Below, in pieces: positions 40,196-49,861 of a stretch of 64,000 nt of DNA. Location of the stretch: the NCBI RefSeq assembly GCF_025716875.1, contig NZ_JAOVZB010000003.1, positions 1-64,000 of the forward strand, in the 5' to 3' direction. A model generated the notes under the pieces. That model had not been told where the DNA came from and made no database searches. It was given only the letters and a program-made list of their open reading frames with translations. The first letter of the stretch is position 1. Each line of letters begins with the position of its first letter. The position numbers and the translations under genes are program-made. The stretch comes from Marinomonas sargassi. GTDB taxonomy: Bacteria > Pseudomonadota > Gammaproteobacteria > Pseudomonadales > Marinomonadaceae.

Positions 40196-41221
40196 TTAGG
40201 CTAAGGTTTGTAGCTGCTTTAATAAACTTTTCGGTATGTCTTTGAAGGTTAGTGCATTTGAGCTTGAATCATAAGTTATGGACTCGCCCAATAGGTCAGC
40301 ATCAAAACTTAAGGTTAGAGATCTTGAGCTGCCAGACAGTCGAGTTAACTTTTTAAGAGCTGCTTTTTCAACAAAAAGCTCTTTTTCCATTTTAAAATCA
40401 TCTGAATTCGCTATATCCAAAAACTTATTTGCTTGCTCAACTGAAAACTTGGCCTGTACTTCTGTTGCAAGCTCCTTCATTGTTAACGGCTCGTTGTCTT
40501 CAATTTTAGATTGGCAGTGCTCAGACACGACTTTCTTAAAAGTATTAGCCTGTTTGGGAGCAAACTCTTCTGTTTGACAAAATGCAGAGGTTAGATCAAC
40601 AAGTTTTTTGGTCTCTTTTGAAGCTACTTTAGGTTCGTCGCAGCCAATAAATTGGGTGAAGTATTCCTTTTCGAACTTAGGAGCTCGGCCAAACCTGAAT
40701 GCAATATAGCGCCCCTCATCGTTGGATTGCCACGCTGTTAGATTAATACGCAAAGCCATGTGAAGCTTTTCGGTTTCTATTTGATCCACTTGAGATAGGC
40801 TTAAATCTGCACTTAATACAATACCGCTTTTTCTTTTTAATAGAACAATATAGAGAAACTGAGTGTCATGTAGTTCAAAATGGTTAAACCATAGCAAGCC
40901 GCCTTCGGCTTCTTCGACCTGCTCTAAATATTTTAAATACTCTGCGGCACATTCTTTAGTAAAGAGAGAGAAGTCTGCGAAAATGTTATTAGTAAAATGC
41001 TTAGACAAGAGATTGGGTAATTGAGAACCCGTGTCGCTGCCACTAGGGTTTGAAAACCTTCCAGTATTCATACCCGATCGATTAAATAGATTGGTAACTT
41101 GAGCAGAAATGAGAGTGGCTTGGCCATCAACAGGGTTTTCGTTAGGGCGTGCTATTAATAGGGCTTTTTTTTCGCCCTCACATTTTTGTATCTCATGAAC
41201 GATTAAGTTGTTAATAGACAC
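40196..41221 (-). CDS. nucleoid-associated protein, YejK/NdpA family
   Basis: The 341 residues match the YejK (37-kDa nucleoid-associated) family: INNLIVHEI at the start, a middle part with GGLLWFNHFELHDTQFLYIVLLKRKSG, RFGRAPKFEKEYFTQFIGCDEP, and a C-terminal KDIPKSLLKQLQ. These DNA-binding proteins associate with the chromosome; the precise role is poorly known. It is divergent from the small gene at 41305. Confidence 0.87.
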   Translation of the reverse strand: MSINNLIVHEIQKCEGEKKALLIARPNENPVDGQATLISAQVTNLFNRSGMNTGRFSNPSGSDTGSQLPNLLSKHFTNNIFADFSLFTKECAAEYLKYLEQVEEAEGGLLWFNHFELHDTQFLYIVLLKRKSGIVLSADLSLSQVDQIETEKLHMALRINLTAWQSNDEGRYIAFRFGRAPKFEKEYFTQFIGCDEPKVASKETKKLVDLTSAFCQTEEFAPKQANTFKKVVSEHCQSKIEDNEPLTMKELATEVQAKFSVEQANKFLDIANSDDFKMEKELFVEKAALKKLTRLSGSSRSLTLSFDADLLGESITYDSSSNALTFKDIPKSLLKQLQTLA

Positions 41222-41304
41222 TTACTACCTCATATGTTTACTATTAAGCTCTTTACTGTGGCATAAAGCTTTTTAATTAAAATTATTTATTTAATTCAGG
41301 TGTT

Positions 41305-41625
41305 ATGATTAAACCTAAAACGACTAAGAAAGATACGCGTATAGAACTCGAATCATTAGTTGATGAGTTTCTCAAAGCGAAAGGTGAGATTCAGCATGTT
41401 GATATGGGAGAATCAGGCTTAGTCGATGGAAAGTATAACACGAGTCAAGTAGGTTTCAGTGAGCCTAAGAAAGATAGAACACCACTTAATCACGTTGTAT
41501 CTGCTATCCAAAGTCGTAAATTAAATAAAGAGCCTACTAAGAAGGTAAAGGCTCAGGTAAAACCACGTAAAAAAATGATTTATGATGACTTTGGGAGCCC
41601 TATAAGGTGGGTGTGGGTTGATTAA
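41305..41625 (+). CDS. small basic hypothetical protein
   Basis: This 106-residue protein is rich in lysine with no signal or membrane segment. A short segment LVDEFLKAKGEIQHVDMGESG and a C-terminal YDDFGSPIRWVWVD suggest a conserved small cytoplasmic protein. Its location next to a nucleoid-protein gene and its basic character hint at nucleic-acid binding, but I do not recognise the family. Confidence 0.6.
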   Translation: MIKPKTTKKDTRIELESLVDEFLKAKGEIQHVDMGESGLVDGKYNTSQVGFSEPKKDRTPLNHVVSAIQSRKLNKEPTKKVKAQVKPRKKMIYDDFGSPIRWVWVD

Positions 41626-41931
41626 TGCTAGAGCTTATCTCATCACAGGCTCTTGTTTTCAGGTTAGAAGTTAGATTATTGGTCTTTTTGATGTTTCTAT
41701 CTTGATTATTTTTTAGTAATGTAAATTTAGTGTTATGATGTTGGTGTATAAAGATATTATCCTATTTGGGTATATTTTGAGGTTGAATTTATAGAAGGTA
41801 ATCTTTGATTTACATAAAGTTACATTTATGTTCGATTTATGTGCCAAAGATACAAATCTTCGATAGATAAACTGTTGTTTTTTTCTTAATCTAGAATTAT
41901 ACAAATTTACGAACTCTTAAGTGGTAATAAC
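41626..41931. other. intergenic region, no feature recognised
   Basis: These 306 AT-rich bases must carry the promoter of the OmpA-like gene. I see no convincing hairpin, repeat or small gene; the short minus-strand frame across it has no ribosome site and no recognisable product. Confidence 0.5.
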
Positions 41932-42561
41932 ATGAATGTATTATCTAAAACTATTTACATAGCAGGATTGATGCTAGCTTTTAGCCACATTGCGTCGGCA
42001 GAAAGTCTTTATGCGTCCAAAATTCAGCCGCGCTTTGTAGATAATGATAGAGATGGTGTTATCGCTGCTCGTGACCTTTGTCCTGGTACTCCAATTGGAG
42101 CAGCTGTAGATAACAATGGATGTGAAGCTCAAACTAAAAAGCTTTTATCTGTAGAATTGAATGTTTTATTTGATTCTGGGAAGTCCAATATTAGACCTAA
42201 GTTTTATTCTGAGTTGAGAGAGTTAGCTGTTTTTTTGAAAGCTAATCCAAATAGTACTGTTGTAATTGAAGGGCACACCGATGATGTCGGTGCCGAGTCA
42301 TATAACAAAAATCTGTCTCAGGCTAGAGCTTCCTCAATCGCTGATGTCTTGGTAGATAGCTTTAGAATTAAACAAAGCCGTGTTAAAGCGGTTGGTCATG
42401 GTGAAAGTCGTCCAATCGCCACAAACGACACACCTCAAGGAAGAGAAAGAAATAGACGAGTTATCGCAGAGGTTATTTCTGAGCAGAGCATAGCTAATCA
42501 GCGCTGGACTATTTATAGCGTAGATAAAAATACAAATACAGCTTTCAACTCAGCATACTAA
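41932..42561 (+). CDS. OmpA-family protein with a calcium-type TSP3 repeat
   Basis: This 209-residue exported protein (signal peptide 1-23, ending ASA) has a short acidic repeat VDNDRDGVIAARDLCPGTP of the thrombospondin-3 kind, then an OmpA C-terminal domain: FDSGKSNIRP, VIEGHTDDVGAESYNKNLSQ with the peptidoglycan-binding Asp, and the Arg in GRERNRRV. It lacks a beta-barrel, so it is probably periplasmic and binds the cell wall. It is monocistronic with its own terminator. Confidence 0.85.
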   Translation: MNVLSKTIYIAGLMLAFSHIASAESLYASKIQPRFVDNDRDGVIAARDLCPGTPIGAAVDNNGCEAQTKKLLSVELNVLFDSGKSNIRPKFYSELRELAVFLKANPNSTVVIEGHTDDVGAESYNKNLSQARASSIADVLVDSFRIKQSRVKAVGHGESRPIATNDTPQGRERNRRVIAEVISEQSIANQRWTIYSVDKNTNTAFNSAY

Positions 42562-42588
42562 CTAGATTTTTCTTAAAAGAATTTCATG

Positions 42589-42621
42589 AAACCCCTAGGT
42601 ATTTCTGCTTAGGGGTTTTTT
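42589..42621 (+). terminator. rho-independent terminator after the OmpA-like gene
   Basis: AAACCCCTA (42589-42597) pairs with TAGGGGTTT (42610-42618), followed by T residues. The remaining ~260 bases to the next gene hold a G9 run near 42736 and nothing else I can name. Confidence 0.85.
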
Positions 42622-42879
42622 ATTGTCAGTCTTACGCCCAAAAAAGTGCTGCAAATATTATAAATATATGAGGCTAAAGTTTATACTTTTTTAATTTTCT
42701 TAGACTCGAGTGATGAAATGAAGTTTTAGTTGGCGGGGGGGGAGTAACCATACATATTATATGTATTCAGACATTAGTATTTGAGGAGTGTTAAGTAGAA
42801 GTGTTTACTGTATAAAAAGAAAGGAGGGGTGTTGTTATTTTTCTCCCCTTAGTAATGGAGTGTACCCTTTCGGGTTTGA

Positions 42880-43068
42880 TTAACTTGCTTGTTCTAAGTG
42901 CTGTGGACGGACGCTTATTTTCTTTATAGAGGAAATCGAGCTTGCTACAAAGCCTTTAATAGAGTTTAGAAGGCGAATTCGATTTTGACGACGAGTGTAG
43001 TCTGCTGCAGTAGTGTCTTCAAAGCCCCATTTTGCTAATAATGCTTCATATTGCTGTTGAGAATCCAT
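42880..43068 (-). CDS. small hypothetical protein
   Basis: This protein has 62 residues from the ATG at 43068, which has GAGG eight bases upstream; a longer reading from 43164 adds 32 residues of poor character. It starts MDSQQQYEALLAKWGFED and has an arginine-rich middle (YTRRQNRIRLLNSIKG) and a mildly amphipathic tail. I recognise no family. It is divergent from the DUF2947 gene. Confidence 0.5.
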   Translation of the reverse strand: MDSQQQYEALLAKWGFEDTTAADYTRRQNRIRLLNSIKGFVASSISSIKKISVRPQHLEQAS

Positions 43069-43214
43069 AATTTGTACCTCATTTAGTTGATTTGAGTGTT
43101 GCTTGGTAGCAACGCTGTTAATATTAGATTTCAGGTTTATTTTGAGCAAACGATCCTTTTTCACCTTTTAGTTTAGTTTTTTTCACCATATTCTACTGAC
43201 CACTGGAGACTGCT

Positions 43215-43694
43215 TTGTACCAACCTTTAGAGACTTTCTCAAAGTTCTGGATTTTTAAGAGAGACGACCCAAAAATTGAGCCTAATGATTTAGACGGAAT
43301 CCGTCTTCTAACAGAACAGAGGGCAAACGATATCTGGCGAGATTATATAAGTGATGAACAACTCCATCCTGATAAGCTTTCTGATGAAAGCTGGTTGAAT
43401 AGTTCTAGTTTGATGTCGGATGAGGTGTCTAAAGTTCAATGGGAAAAAGTATGGGAAAGTGATCGTGAACAGCTCCCAGAAGATTTTCTTTCTCATTTTT
43501 CTGCATGGGGGGAGGACACGAAAATCTACTTTTGCTGTCATAACGAATTGATATTTGAAACAACATGGTCGATATTTCAGCGAACTTGGAAAGCATTTCT
43601 ATTTCTTGATAATGGTCCAATCCTAATTGGTAAAAAGAAAAAGCAAGCTGCGCAGTTTTTCAGTAGTGGTTGGTGTAACTTACTTTTACGATAA
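43215..43694 (+). CDS. DUF2947 family protein
   Basis: This cytoplasmic protein of 159 residues starts YQPLETFSKFWIFKRDDP, contains CCHNELIFETTWSIFQRTWKAF and ends FFSSGWCNLLLR, a pattern I associate with DUF2947 of marine gammaproteobacteria. The function is unknown. The start is TTG with GGAG six bases upstream; no ATG lies near. It converges on the DTW-domain gene. Confidence 0.7.
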   Translation: MYQPLETFSKFWIFKRDDPKIEPNDLDGIRLLTEQRANDIWRDYISDEQLHPDKLSDESWLNSSSLMSDEVSKVQWEKVWESDREQLPEDFLSHFSAWGEDTKIYFCCHNELIFETTWSIFQRTWKAFLFLDNGPILIGKKKKQAAQFFSSGWCNLLLR

Positions 43695-43716
43695 GCTTAG
43701 ATATAGATTATCAGGG

Positions 43717-43758
43717 TAGGCACAATTACCTTTTAAATATTAAGGTGACAAGTGCCTA
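43717..43758. terminator. hairpin terminator between converging genes
   Basis: TAGGCAC (43717-43723) pairs with GTGCCTA (43752-43758), and inside it ACCTT pairs with AAGGT. A T-rich stretch follows on the plus strand. It lies between the DUF2947 and DTW genes. Confidence 0.65.
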
Positions 43759-43773
43759 ACTATTGTTTTGTTA

Positions 43774-44481
43774 TTAATTGGAAGGCTGATTTCCGCGCCT
43801 TCTGCTCGCTAAACACCTGAAGTTGAATTCCTTATAGTACTCCAATAAATACTCACTTGATTCCATATGCCCAAGAGCATTAAGTAACATAGAAGTAACC
43901 TCAGCTGTAGCAAATTGCATTTGATGTTCTGAGTGTCTCACTAGAAAAGAGCGTTGCGCTTTTTCATTTATTTCATAGTGAGGGATATGGCTTAGCCATT
44001 TGCTTTGATGAAACATTTTGCTGGCCTGTTTCCAAGTCCCATCCAATATGATAAATGTGTGCTTGGACTGCTCATTTCTTGTGTCTGGTGGTGTTTTTCG
44101 ATTATTTCTGTTCTGTTGCTGAGCCGTTTCAGTATTGGGGAACAAGATCGTGCAGTTTCCTGCTTCTCTTTCTAAAAGCTCTAATAGATCAGTAGGTGGA
44201 CCGGCTCTGTCCCAGAGAAAGGCTTGTGTGTTATCCGGAAATAAATCGGCGATGAGCCGACCGCTGTTAGTCGGTTTGTGTATCTCGTCCCTATGATAAA
44301 TTAAGATGAAATTAATAGGGGAAATTTGTTGCTTTCGTAGATGGCAAAAGCACGAAAAATCGGCCATCAGGCATTGTCGGCAACGAGTGAGATTGGACCC
44401 CCTTGCATGGAAGGGTCTCATTGAGTTTAGTTTGCATTGTTCCCGTAATGTATCAACACAGTGTTGCTTGAATTTTGGCAT
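43774..44481 (-). CDS. DTW-domain tRNA-uridine aminocarboxypropyltransferase (TapT family)
   Basis: The 235 residues carry cysteines in TRCRQCLMADFSCFC and the family motif seen as LDGTWKQASKM, with IYHRDEIHKPTNSGRLIADLF. The family transfers the aminocarboxypropyl group of SAM to uridine 47 of tRNA (acp3U). A poorly conserved insert at ~125-140 (rich in Asn, Gln, Arg) is unusual. Function is by family; target tRNAs are not known here. Confidence 0.85.
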   Translation of the reverse strand: MPKFKQHCVDTLREQCKLNSMRPFHARGSNLTRCRQCLMADFSCFCHLRKQQISPINFILIYHRDEIHKPTNSGRLIADLFPDNTQAFLWDRAGPPTDLLELLEREAGNCTILFPNTETAQQQNRNNRKTPPDTRNEQSKHTFIILDGTWKQASKMFHQSKWLSHIPHYEINEKAQRSFLVRHSEHQMQFATAEVTSMLLNALGHMESSEYLLEYYKEFNFRCLASRRRGNQPSN

Positions 44482-44660
44482 TGTTCTCGTTATTTAATCA
44501 TGGCGTTTTTAGTTCAATATTTCACTCGCGTACATAGGTCTTATGATTTACATGAAAAATATGCAAATACAGAGGAATGAAAGCTAATTGTCATTTTTCC
44601 TCTGTTTGTTCTGTTTCGCTCACGATATTGTATCAGGCATCATTAGTTACTGAGCTTAAT

Positions 44661-45410
44661 ATGAGTCGATATTTTTACTCGATAATTTATATATTACTTA
44701 TTCTTGTTGCTTGCATGGCATTTTTGTCCATTGTGGGAGTAAGGGTTGGGATATTTGAGCCGATTACAGGTTTTTCGCTCTTGAGGAAAAGTGTTTTCTC
44801 ATCACTTTTTTTATCCGTTCTCGCATTGTTTTCGTTGGGTATGTGTCGAAGGGAGAAAGACGCTTCGAGCAAACGATTCTTCATCTTAGTGCTGATTGTT
44901 TCTTTCGTTTATAGCTCTTTGTGGATCTCTTTCTACCTGCAAAAATCTAAAATGCCTAAAATAAATGACATCACAACAGACCTGACTGCACCGCCTTCTT
45001 ATATGGGGGTGAATTTTATACGCAGTGCGAAGGAAAATAGTGTGATTTATAAAGATAGTTTCAAACCTATCCAGATGGATTTTTACCAAGAAGTTAAACC
45101 TGCCTTTTTTACTCGTACGAAATTGGAGGTTTATGACGCGGTCAGTCAATTGGTTGCCCAGAGAGGTTGGAGTGTAGTGGTGGCTCATGGACAAGTTGGC
45201 GTTCTTGAAGCTACAGCCAGAACGCCTATATTTGGTTTCCGTGATGACGTTATTATTCGTCTTACAGAAGAAGATGATGGCATAACTAGAGTAGATATGC
45301 GTTCTAGCTCGCGTATTGGTCGTGGTGATTTTGGTCTGAATGCTGAGCGAATAATCTCTTTTATGGATGACCTTGAGAATACTTTAGATGAGCCATTAGC
45401 TACAGAGTAG
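44661..45410 (+). CDS. DUF1499 membrane protein
   Basis: This protein has 249 residues from the ATG at 44661. Three hydrophobic segments at the N-terminus (SIIYILLILVACMAFLSIVG and two more up to ~105) precede a soluble DUF1499 domain: PVQ-like FYQEVKPAFF, AVSQLVAQRGWSVV, DDVIIRLTEEDDGITRVDMRSSSRIGRGD. An earlier ATG at 44577 has a ribosome site abutting it and would put polar residues in front of the membrane segment, so it is less likely. The function is unknown. Confidence 0.72.
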   Translation: MSRYFYSIIYILLILVACMAFLSIVGVRVGIFEPITGFSLLRKSVFSSLFLSVLALFSLGMCRREKDASSKRFFILVLIVSFVYSSLWISFYLQKSKMPKINDITTDLTAPPSYMGVNFIRSAKENSVIYKDSFKPIQMDFYQEVKPAFFTRTKLEVYDAVSQLVAQRGWSVVVAHGQVGVLEATARTPIFGFRDDVIIRLTEEDDGITRVDMRSSSRIGRGDFGLNAERIISFMDDLENTLDEPLATE

Positions 45411-45490
45411 AGCTGACCAATAAGTTTTACTCGTCAATGAAAAGAAGACAAGCTAGACTCTGCTTGCATAACAGTGAAAAGGAATGTTAG

Positions 45491-46075
45491 GTGAGTCTTC
45501 GTAAAGAGCAAAAAGCAAACACAAGAGCGAAAATAAAATCGGTTGCCAAAGAAGCCTTTTTGACGAAAGGGATAGAAGCAACAAGCACCCGTTATTTGAG
45601 CCAGAAATCCGGTATTGCCGTTGGCACCTTGTTTGTTCATTTCCCAGATAAACTCTCTCTTGTTAAAGATATCTTCTTCGAAGAAATGGACAGTGCTTTG
45701 AGAGCTGGAGCCGTATCGCAAACTGTTTGTAGTTCACCGATTGATTATCTACTGCAGATGGCTCAGGTGTTATTCGACTTTTTTGATGATTACGCTGAGT
45801 TCACGCAGCAAATATTGTTAGACAGCATAGTGAAAGGTGGCTTCCATACCAATCAAATGGCTGTTATTTCTGATGGTATTATTAGCCGCTTTAAACAAGC
45901 AGGTGTCGATGAGAAGACGGCTGAAATCTTTTCTGAAAACATGGTGTCTAATTATTGGTATATCTTGCTGAATAGCTTACCTACAGGAACACTGGGGCAG
46001 GCTTCAATAAATCAACTGAAACGCCTGAACCTTCCTTTCGAAGTGTCTTACAATAATGCAGCTAAGAATCAATAA
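45491..46075 (+). CDS. TetR/AcrR-family transcriptional regulator
   Basis: The 194 residues have an N-terminal helix-turn-helix of the TetR kind (KSVAKEAFLTKGIEATSTRYLSQKSGIAVGTLFVHFPDKLSL) and a helical ligand domain. The start is GTG with AAGGA eight bases upstream. It does not neighbour an obvious target gene; the DUF1499 gene 80 bases upstream points the same way and radD is convergent. Confidence 0.85.
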   Translation: MSLRKEQKANTRAKIKSVAKEAFLTKGIEATSTRYLSQKSGIAVGTLFVHFPDKLSLVKDIFFEEMDSALRAGAVSQTVCSSPIDYLLQMAQVLFDFFDDYAEFTQQILLDSIVKGGFHTNQMAVISDGIISRFKQAGVDEKTAEIFSENMVSNYWYILLNSLPTGTLGQASINQLKRLNLPFEVSYNNAAKNQ

Positions 46076-46128
46076 AGAGCAGAACTAATAAAGATCAGAA
46101 GCAATCAGAGCTGAATCAATAAAGTGAC

Positions 46129-47886
46129 TTACTGCAACTCGTTAGCTTTTCTATAGAGCCCTTGATAATCGAATAACCGCTCACTTACTTCCCAATAGTG
46201 TTTTTTCTTCTTCGCAATAACAAAGTCAGGAGTGGGGAGGTAAGGAAGGAATTTCTCGACCTCTTCTAGCGCCTCGAACGTGATTTTTTGGCTCGCGTTT
46301 GCAATCCTACTTCCGAACATTAGATTGAACTGGTTTCGTGACTTCTTAATATTGAAATAAAAGCTTTCCGACAGGGTGACACCGTCTTCATCGTGGTAGG
46401 TTACTTTTAGCCCATTGTCTTTTCTCATAAGAGAGGTTGTTAATCCTGAACAACGCAACACTTTTGTGTCTTTGAGGTTAAGGGCTCTCCTTAAAATATC
46501 GTCTGGATCAATGAGTTTTTCTGAACAGTTTTGACATTCGCGTGCGGCAATGTCGTTCTCTGCATCACATGATGTACAGCGTTTAAAGCGGAATCGATAG
46601 GAGCATTGTTGCTCCTCTCCACCGTCTGAAATTAAACCATGGCAACGTCGTCCAAAATGCTCCAAAACTTCGCCATCTTCACTTAATTTCCCCCAAAACG
46701 TATTAGCAAAATCACATTCAGGGCAGTGTGCTTGAACCGCAACAGAATCTGGCGATGGTTTCTTTTCGCCTATCTCAGGCTGAAAAATGTTGTAGCCATT
46801 GTTGGTGTAGTCCAATACAAGGCAATCTTTTTTTCCTTCGCTCAGGCGTAAACCGCGGCCAACAATCTGCTGAAATAAGCTAATGGACTGAGTTGGGCGT
46901 AAAATGGCGATCACATCCACATGGGGTGCATCAAACCCTGTGGTTAGTACGGACACATTGACAAGGTATTTGATGTGCCTGGCTTTGAAGTCGGCAATTA
47001 ATCGATCTCGCTCGGCGAGCTTAGTAGAGCCTGTGATCAAAGCGGTTTGTTCATTAGGTAGGTAGCTAGCGATTTCTTTAGCATGGTCGATTGTCGCGGC
47101 GAAAATCATCACTCCTTGTCTATCTATGCTTAGCTCAAGTATTTGTTCTGTAATGGCTTTAGTCACTCTTGGGTGTTTATGAATGAGCTCAATTAAAGCA
47201 ATGTCATCGGTGTTTTGTTCACCGTCTAGGCTTTCTGTTAATAGGCTGAAATCATAATGTGAAATGGCAGCATCATAATGAATGGGAGGGGTTAAATAAC
47301 CTTTCTTCACCATGTGCTGTAGAGGAAGTTCAAATATACAGCGTTTGAAAAAGGTGTTTGGGGTATTTCTAGCGTAACCGTGGTAGTGGTGCTGATAAAT
47401 CCAACCATGCCCTAATCGATATGGTGTGGCTGTTAGGCCTAAGACTTTTACATTAGGGTTGACGGTCTGAAAGTGCTGAATGGTTTTTTGATATTGTCCG
47501 CTTTCTTCAAGGGCAACCCTATGACATTCATCTATGATGACCAAGCTGACGCTTTGATCAAAAAGATCTAGGTGACCACTAATGGATTGAATGCTGGCAA
47601 AAGTGACCTTGTCTAAATGGTTTTTCTGCTTTAATCCAGCCGAGAATATGCCTGCATCAGAGCCTGTTGCTAAAAACTTACTGTGATTTTGTTCGACGAG
47701 CTCTTTTACATGTGTCAAGCAAATGACTCGACCTTTGGCGAGGCGACTAAGCTCTGCTATGACTAAGCTCTTCCCCGCGCCTGTAGGCAGCACGATAACA
47801 GCAGGGTCGTTGTTATTACGAAAATGCTCAAGTGAAGCTCTAACGGCTTGCACTTGATAGTCGCGTAATTGAAAAGCTTGGCTCAT
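46129..47886 (-). CDS. radD: RadD-family superfamily 2 DNA helicase
   Basis: The 585 residues align nearly end to end with E. coli RadD (YejH), which helps process recombination intermediates and interacts with SSB. Visible motifs: Walker A PTGAGKSLVIAEL (~36), DECH in VIIDECHRVA, GLTATPYRLG, VLTTGFDAPH, QQIVGRGLRL, and a zinc-binding C-terminal part with CPECDF and CTSCDAENDIAARECQNC. It is a single gene divergent from the 2OG oxygenase. No LexA box is seen upstream. Confidence 0.92.
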   Translation of the reverse strand: MSQAFQLRDYQVQAVRASLEHFRNNNDPAVIVLPTGAGKSLVIAELSRLAKGRVICLTHVKELVEQNHSKFLATGSDAGIFSAGLKQKNHLDKVTFASIQSISGHLDLFDQSVSLVIIDECHRVALEESGQYQKTIQHFQTVNPNVKVLGLTATPYRLGHGWIYQHHYHGYARNTPNTFFKRCIFELPLQHMVKKGYLTPPIHYDAAISHYDFSLLTESLDGEQNTDDIALIELIHKHPRVTKAITEQILELSIDRQGVMIFAATIDHAKEIASYLPNEQTALITGSTKLAERDRLIADFKARHIKYLVNVSVLTTGFDAPHVDVIAILRPTQSISLFQQIVGRGLRLSEGKKDCLVLDYTNNGYNIFQPEIGEKKPSPDSVAVQAHCPECDFANTFWGKLSEDGEVLEHFGRRCHGLISDGGEEQQCSYRFRFKRCTSCDAENDIAARECQNCSEKLIDPDDILRRALNLKDTKVLRCSGLTTSLMRKDNGLKVTYHDEDGVTLSESFYFNIKKSRNQFNLMFGSRIANASQKITFEALEEVEKFLPYLPTPDFVIAKKKKHYWEVSERLFDYQGLYRKANELQ

Positions 47887-47977
47887 ATTTGGAAGTATCT
47901 TGGTGTATTAAAGGTTGAGCTACAGTACCATAAGCCCCTTATAAATTTGACACTTTAACACTGGTTTATACTGACCA

Positions 47978-48679
47978 ATGAGTACAGAAATGACAAATAA
48001 AGACCTGCCAGACAATATTGATTCTATTTTTGAGAGTGACGACCCCTTTTCTCAAGTGTTATCAGATTTACAAACAAAAGGCTGGAGTATTCAAGATGAC
48101 TTCTTCTCAGACGCTTTTATCAAGCTACTAATACAAGAGGCGGAAGGTTTGAATGCAAATGCTATGTCGCAGGCGGGCGTTGGTAGGCATCAAGAGCATC
48201 AAGTTAAATTGAATGCGAGAGGGGATACCATCCAATGGATTGATGGAGATACGCCAGTAAGAAATGCCTTTCTGAATGCGATGGAAGAGTTACGTATAGC
48301 AATCAACCGACGCTTGTTCCTTGGCTTATTTGATTATGAAGCCCACTTTGCACGCTACGGTAAAGGGGCATTTTATGAAAAACATATCGACTCCTTTCAA
48401 GCTGGTGGATCGAGTAGTTCCACTAATCGACTCCTATCGACCGTACTGTATTTAAACCAAGAGTGGTCACAAGACGATGGTGGAGAGTTTGTGATCTATG
48501 ACGAGCACAATACAGACCTTGAAATAGGTCGCTTTCTTCCTAGAAAAGGGCGCTTTGCCGTCTTTTTAAGTGAGTGCTTCTACCATGAAGTAAAGCCAGC
48601 CAATCGGTCTCGGTACAGTATTGCTGGCTGGTTTCGTACCAACAACACAACAGGGCAAAAGCTTGATCCAAATCAATAG
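47978..48679 (+). CDS. 2OG-Fe(II) oxygenase (SM-20/prolyl-hydroxylase-like)
   Basis: The 233 residues have the iron-binding HxD in YEKHIDSFQ, the second His in CFYHEVKPA, and the 2-oxoglutarate-binding Arg in NRSRYSIAGWF, with LSTVLYLNQEW and GGEFVIYDE between. It resembles bacterial prolyl-hydroxylase-like dioxygenases. Its substrate is not evident. The ATG is used without a strong ribosome site. Confidence 0.86.
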   Translation: MSTEMTNKDLPDNIDSIFESDDPFSQVLSDLQTKGWSIQDDFFSDAFIKLLIQEAEGLNANAMSQAGVGRHQEHQVKLNARGDTIQWIDGDTPVRNAFLNAMEELRIAINRRLFLGLFDYEAHFARYGKGAFYEKHIDSFQAGGSSSSTNRLLSTVLYLNQEWSQDDGGEFVIYDEHNTDLEIGRFLPRKGRFAVFLSECFYHEVKPANRSRYSIAGWFRTNNTTGQKLDPNQ

Positions 48680-48832
48680 GCACTTTAATAGGTATGAAAT
48701 TAGTGCTCTAGCTCTTAAATTAGCGCAAATGTTTTTTGCTTCAGGTCTCGAAAAGTTCAACAGATGTTTTTATAATGCGCGCCTTGTTTAACTGCTCTGG
48801 TTTTACGTTCCAGATCGCATAGGAGAAATGTT

Positions 48833-49849
48833 GTGTCAAAAGTTGTTGTATGTGCCCTTTATAAGTTTGTTGAATTGCCTCACTACGAGTCCATTCGTGA
48901 GCCTTTATTAAAAACCTTAGAAGACCATCAAATTCGCGGTACCTTGTTGCTAGCTTCAGAAGGCATCAACGGTACGGTTGCCGGTTCCCGTGAAGGTATT
49001 GATGCCATGTTGGCATGGTTAGATGTGCAGCCAGGCTTAGATAATATCGTCAGCAAAGAGTCCTACGACGACAACATGCCTTTCTACCGTACTAAGGTGA
49101 AACTGAAAAAAGAAATCGTCACCATGGGCGTAGAAGGTATTGACCCTAAACGTGTTGTGGGTACCTACGTTAAGCCTAATGATTGGAATGATTTAATTTC
49201 TGATCCAGATGTACTTTTGGTCGATACACGTAACGACTATGAAGTTCAAATTGGTACCTTCCAAAATGCGGTCAACCCGAAAACAGACACATTCCGTGAG
49301 TTCCCTGACTACGTAAAAGACAACCTCAACCCAGAAAAACATAAGAAAGTGGCTATGTTTTGTACGGGCGGAATTCGTTGTGAAAAATCCACTGCTTATA
49401 TGCTAGAGCAGGGCTTTGAAGAGGTGTATCACCTTGAAGGTGGCATTCTAAAATACCTTGAAGAAGTGCCAAAAGAAGAAACCATGTGGGAAGGTGAATG
49501 TTTCGTCTTCGATAACCGAGTATCAGTAAATCATGATCTTGAGAAAGGGGATTATGATCAATGTCACGCATGTCGTATGCCGATCACAGAAGAAGAAAAG
49601 CAAAGCGAAAAATTCGTACAAGGTGTGAGCTGTGTACATTGCTTTGATAAGTTTACAGATGAGCAGCGCCAGCGTTTTGTAGAGCGTGAGAGACAAGTGC
49701 AGCTTGCTCGCTCCCGTGGCGAAGAGCACATAGGTGCAGAAGTATTAAGTGCCGTAGAAAAGCACAGATTAGATAAAGCCTTGGAAAAAGAGCGTCAGCG
49801 TAAAATACGTGCTGAAAGATCTAGGGAAGGAACTAATAAGTCTTCTTAA
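48833..49849 (+). CDS. trhO: oxygen-dependent tRNA uridine(34) hydroxylase
   Basis: The 338 residues match TrhO (YceA): an N-terminal domain with [18 protein letters not shown], a rhodanese domain with the active Cys in [15 protein letters not shown], and a C-terminal cysteine-rich part with CHACRMPI and SCVHC. It makes 5-hydroxyuridine at the wobble base of tRNA, the first step towards cmo5U/mo5U. The start is GTG with AGGAG seven bases upstream. Confidence 0.93.
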   Translation: MSKVVVCALYKFVELPHYESIREPLLKTLEDHQIRGTLLLASEGINGTVAGSREGIDAMLAWLDVQPGLDNIVSKESYDDNMPFYRTKVKLKKEIVTMGVEGIDPKRVVGTYVKPNDWNDLISDPDVLLVDTRNDYEVQIGTFQNAVNPKTDTFREFPDYVKDNLNPEKHKKVAMFCTGGIRCEKSTAYMLEQGFEEVYHLEGGILKYLEEVPKEETMWEGECFVFDNRVSVNHDLEKGDYDQCHACRMPITEEEKQSEKFVQGVSCVHCFDKFTDEQRQRFVERERQVQLARSRGEEHIGAEVLSAVEKHRLDKALEKERQRKIRAERSREGTNKSS

Positions 49850-49861
49850 CTTCAGTCTTAG

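Noticed and set aside
41305-41625. SutA-like RNA-polymerase-binding protein
   Set aside because: Only a short FLKAKGEIQHV-like segment is reminiscent, and from memory; the rest does not fit, so no name is given.
44577-44660. Longer start for the DUF1499 protein
   Set aside because: The only ribosome-like sequence touches the ATG, and the extension puts unrelated residues before the membrane segment.
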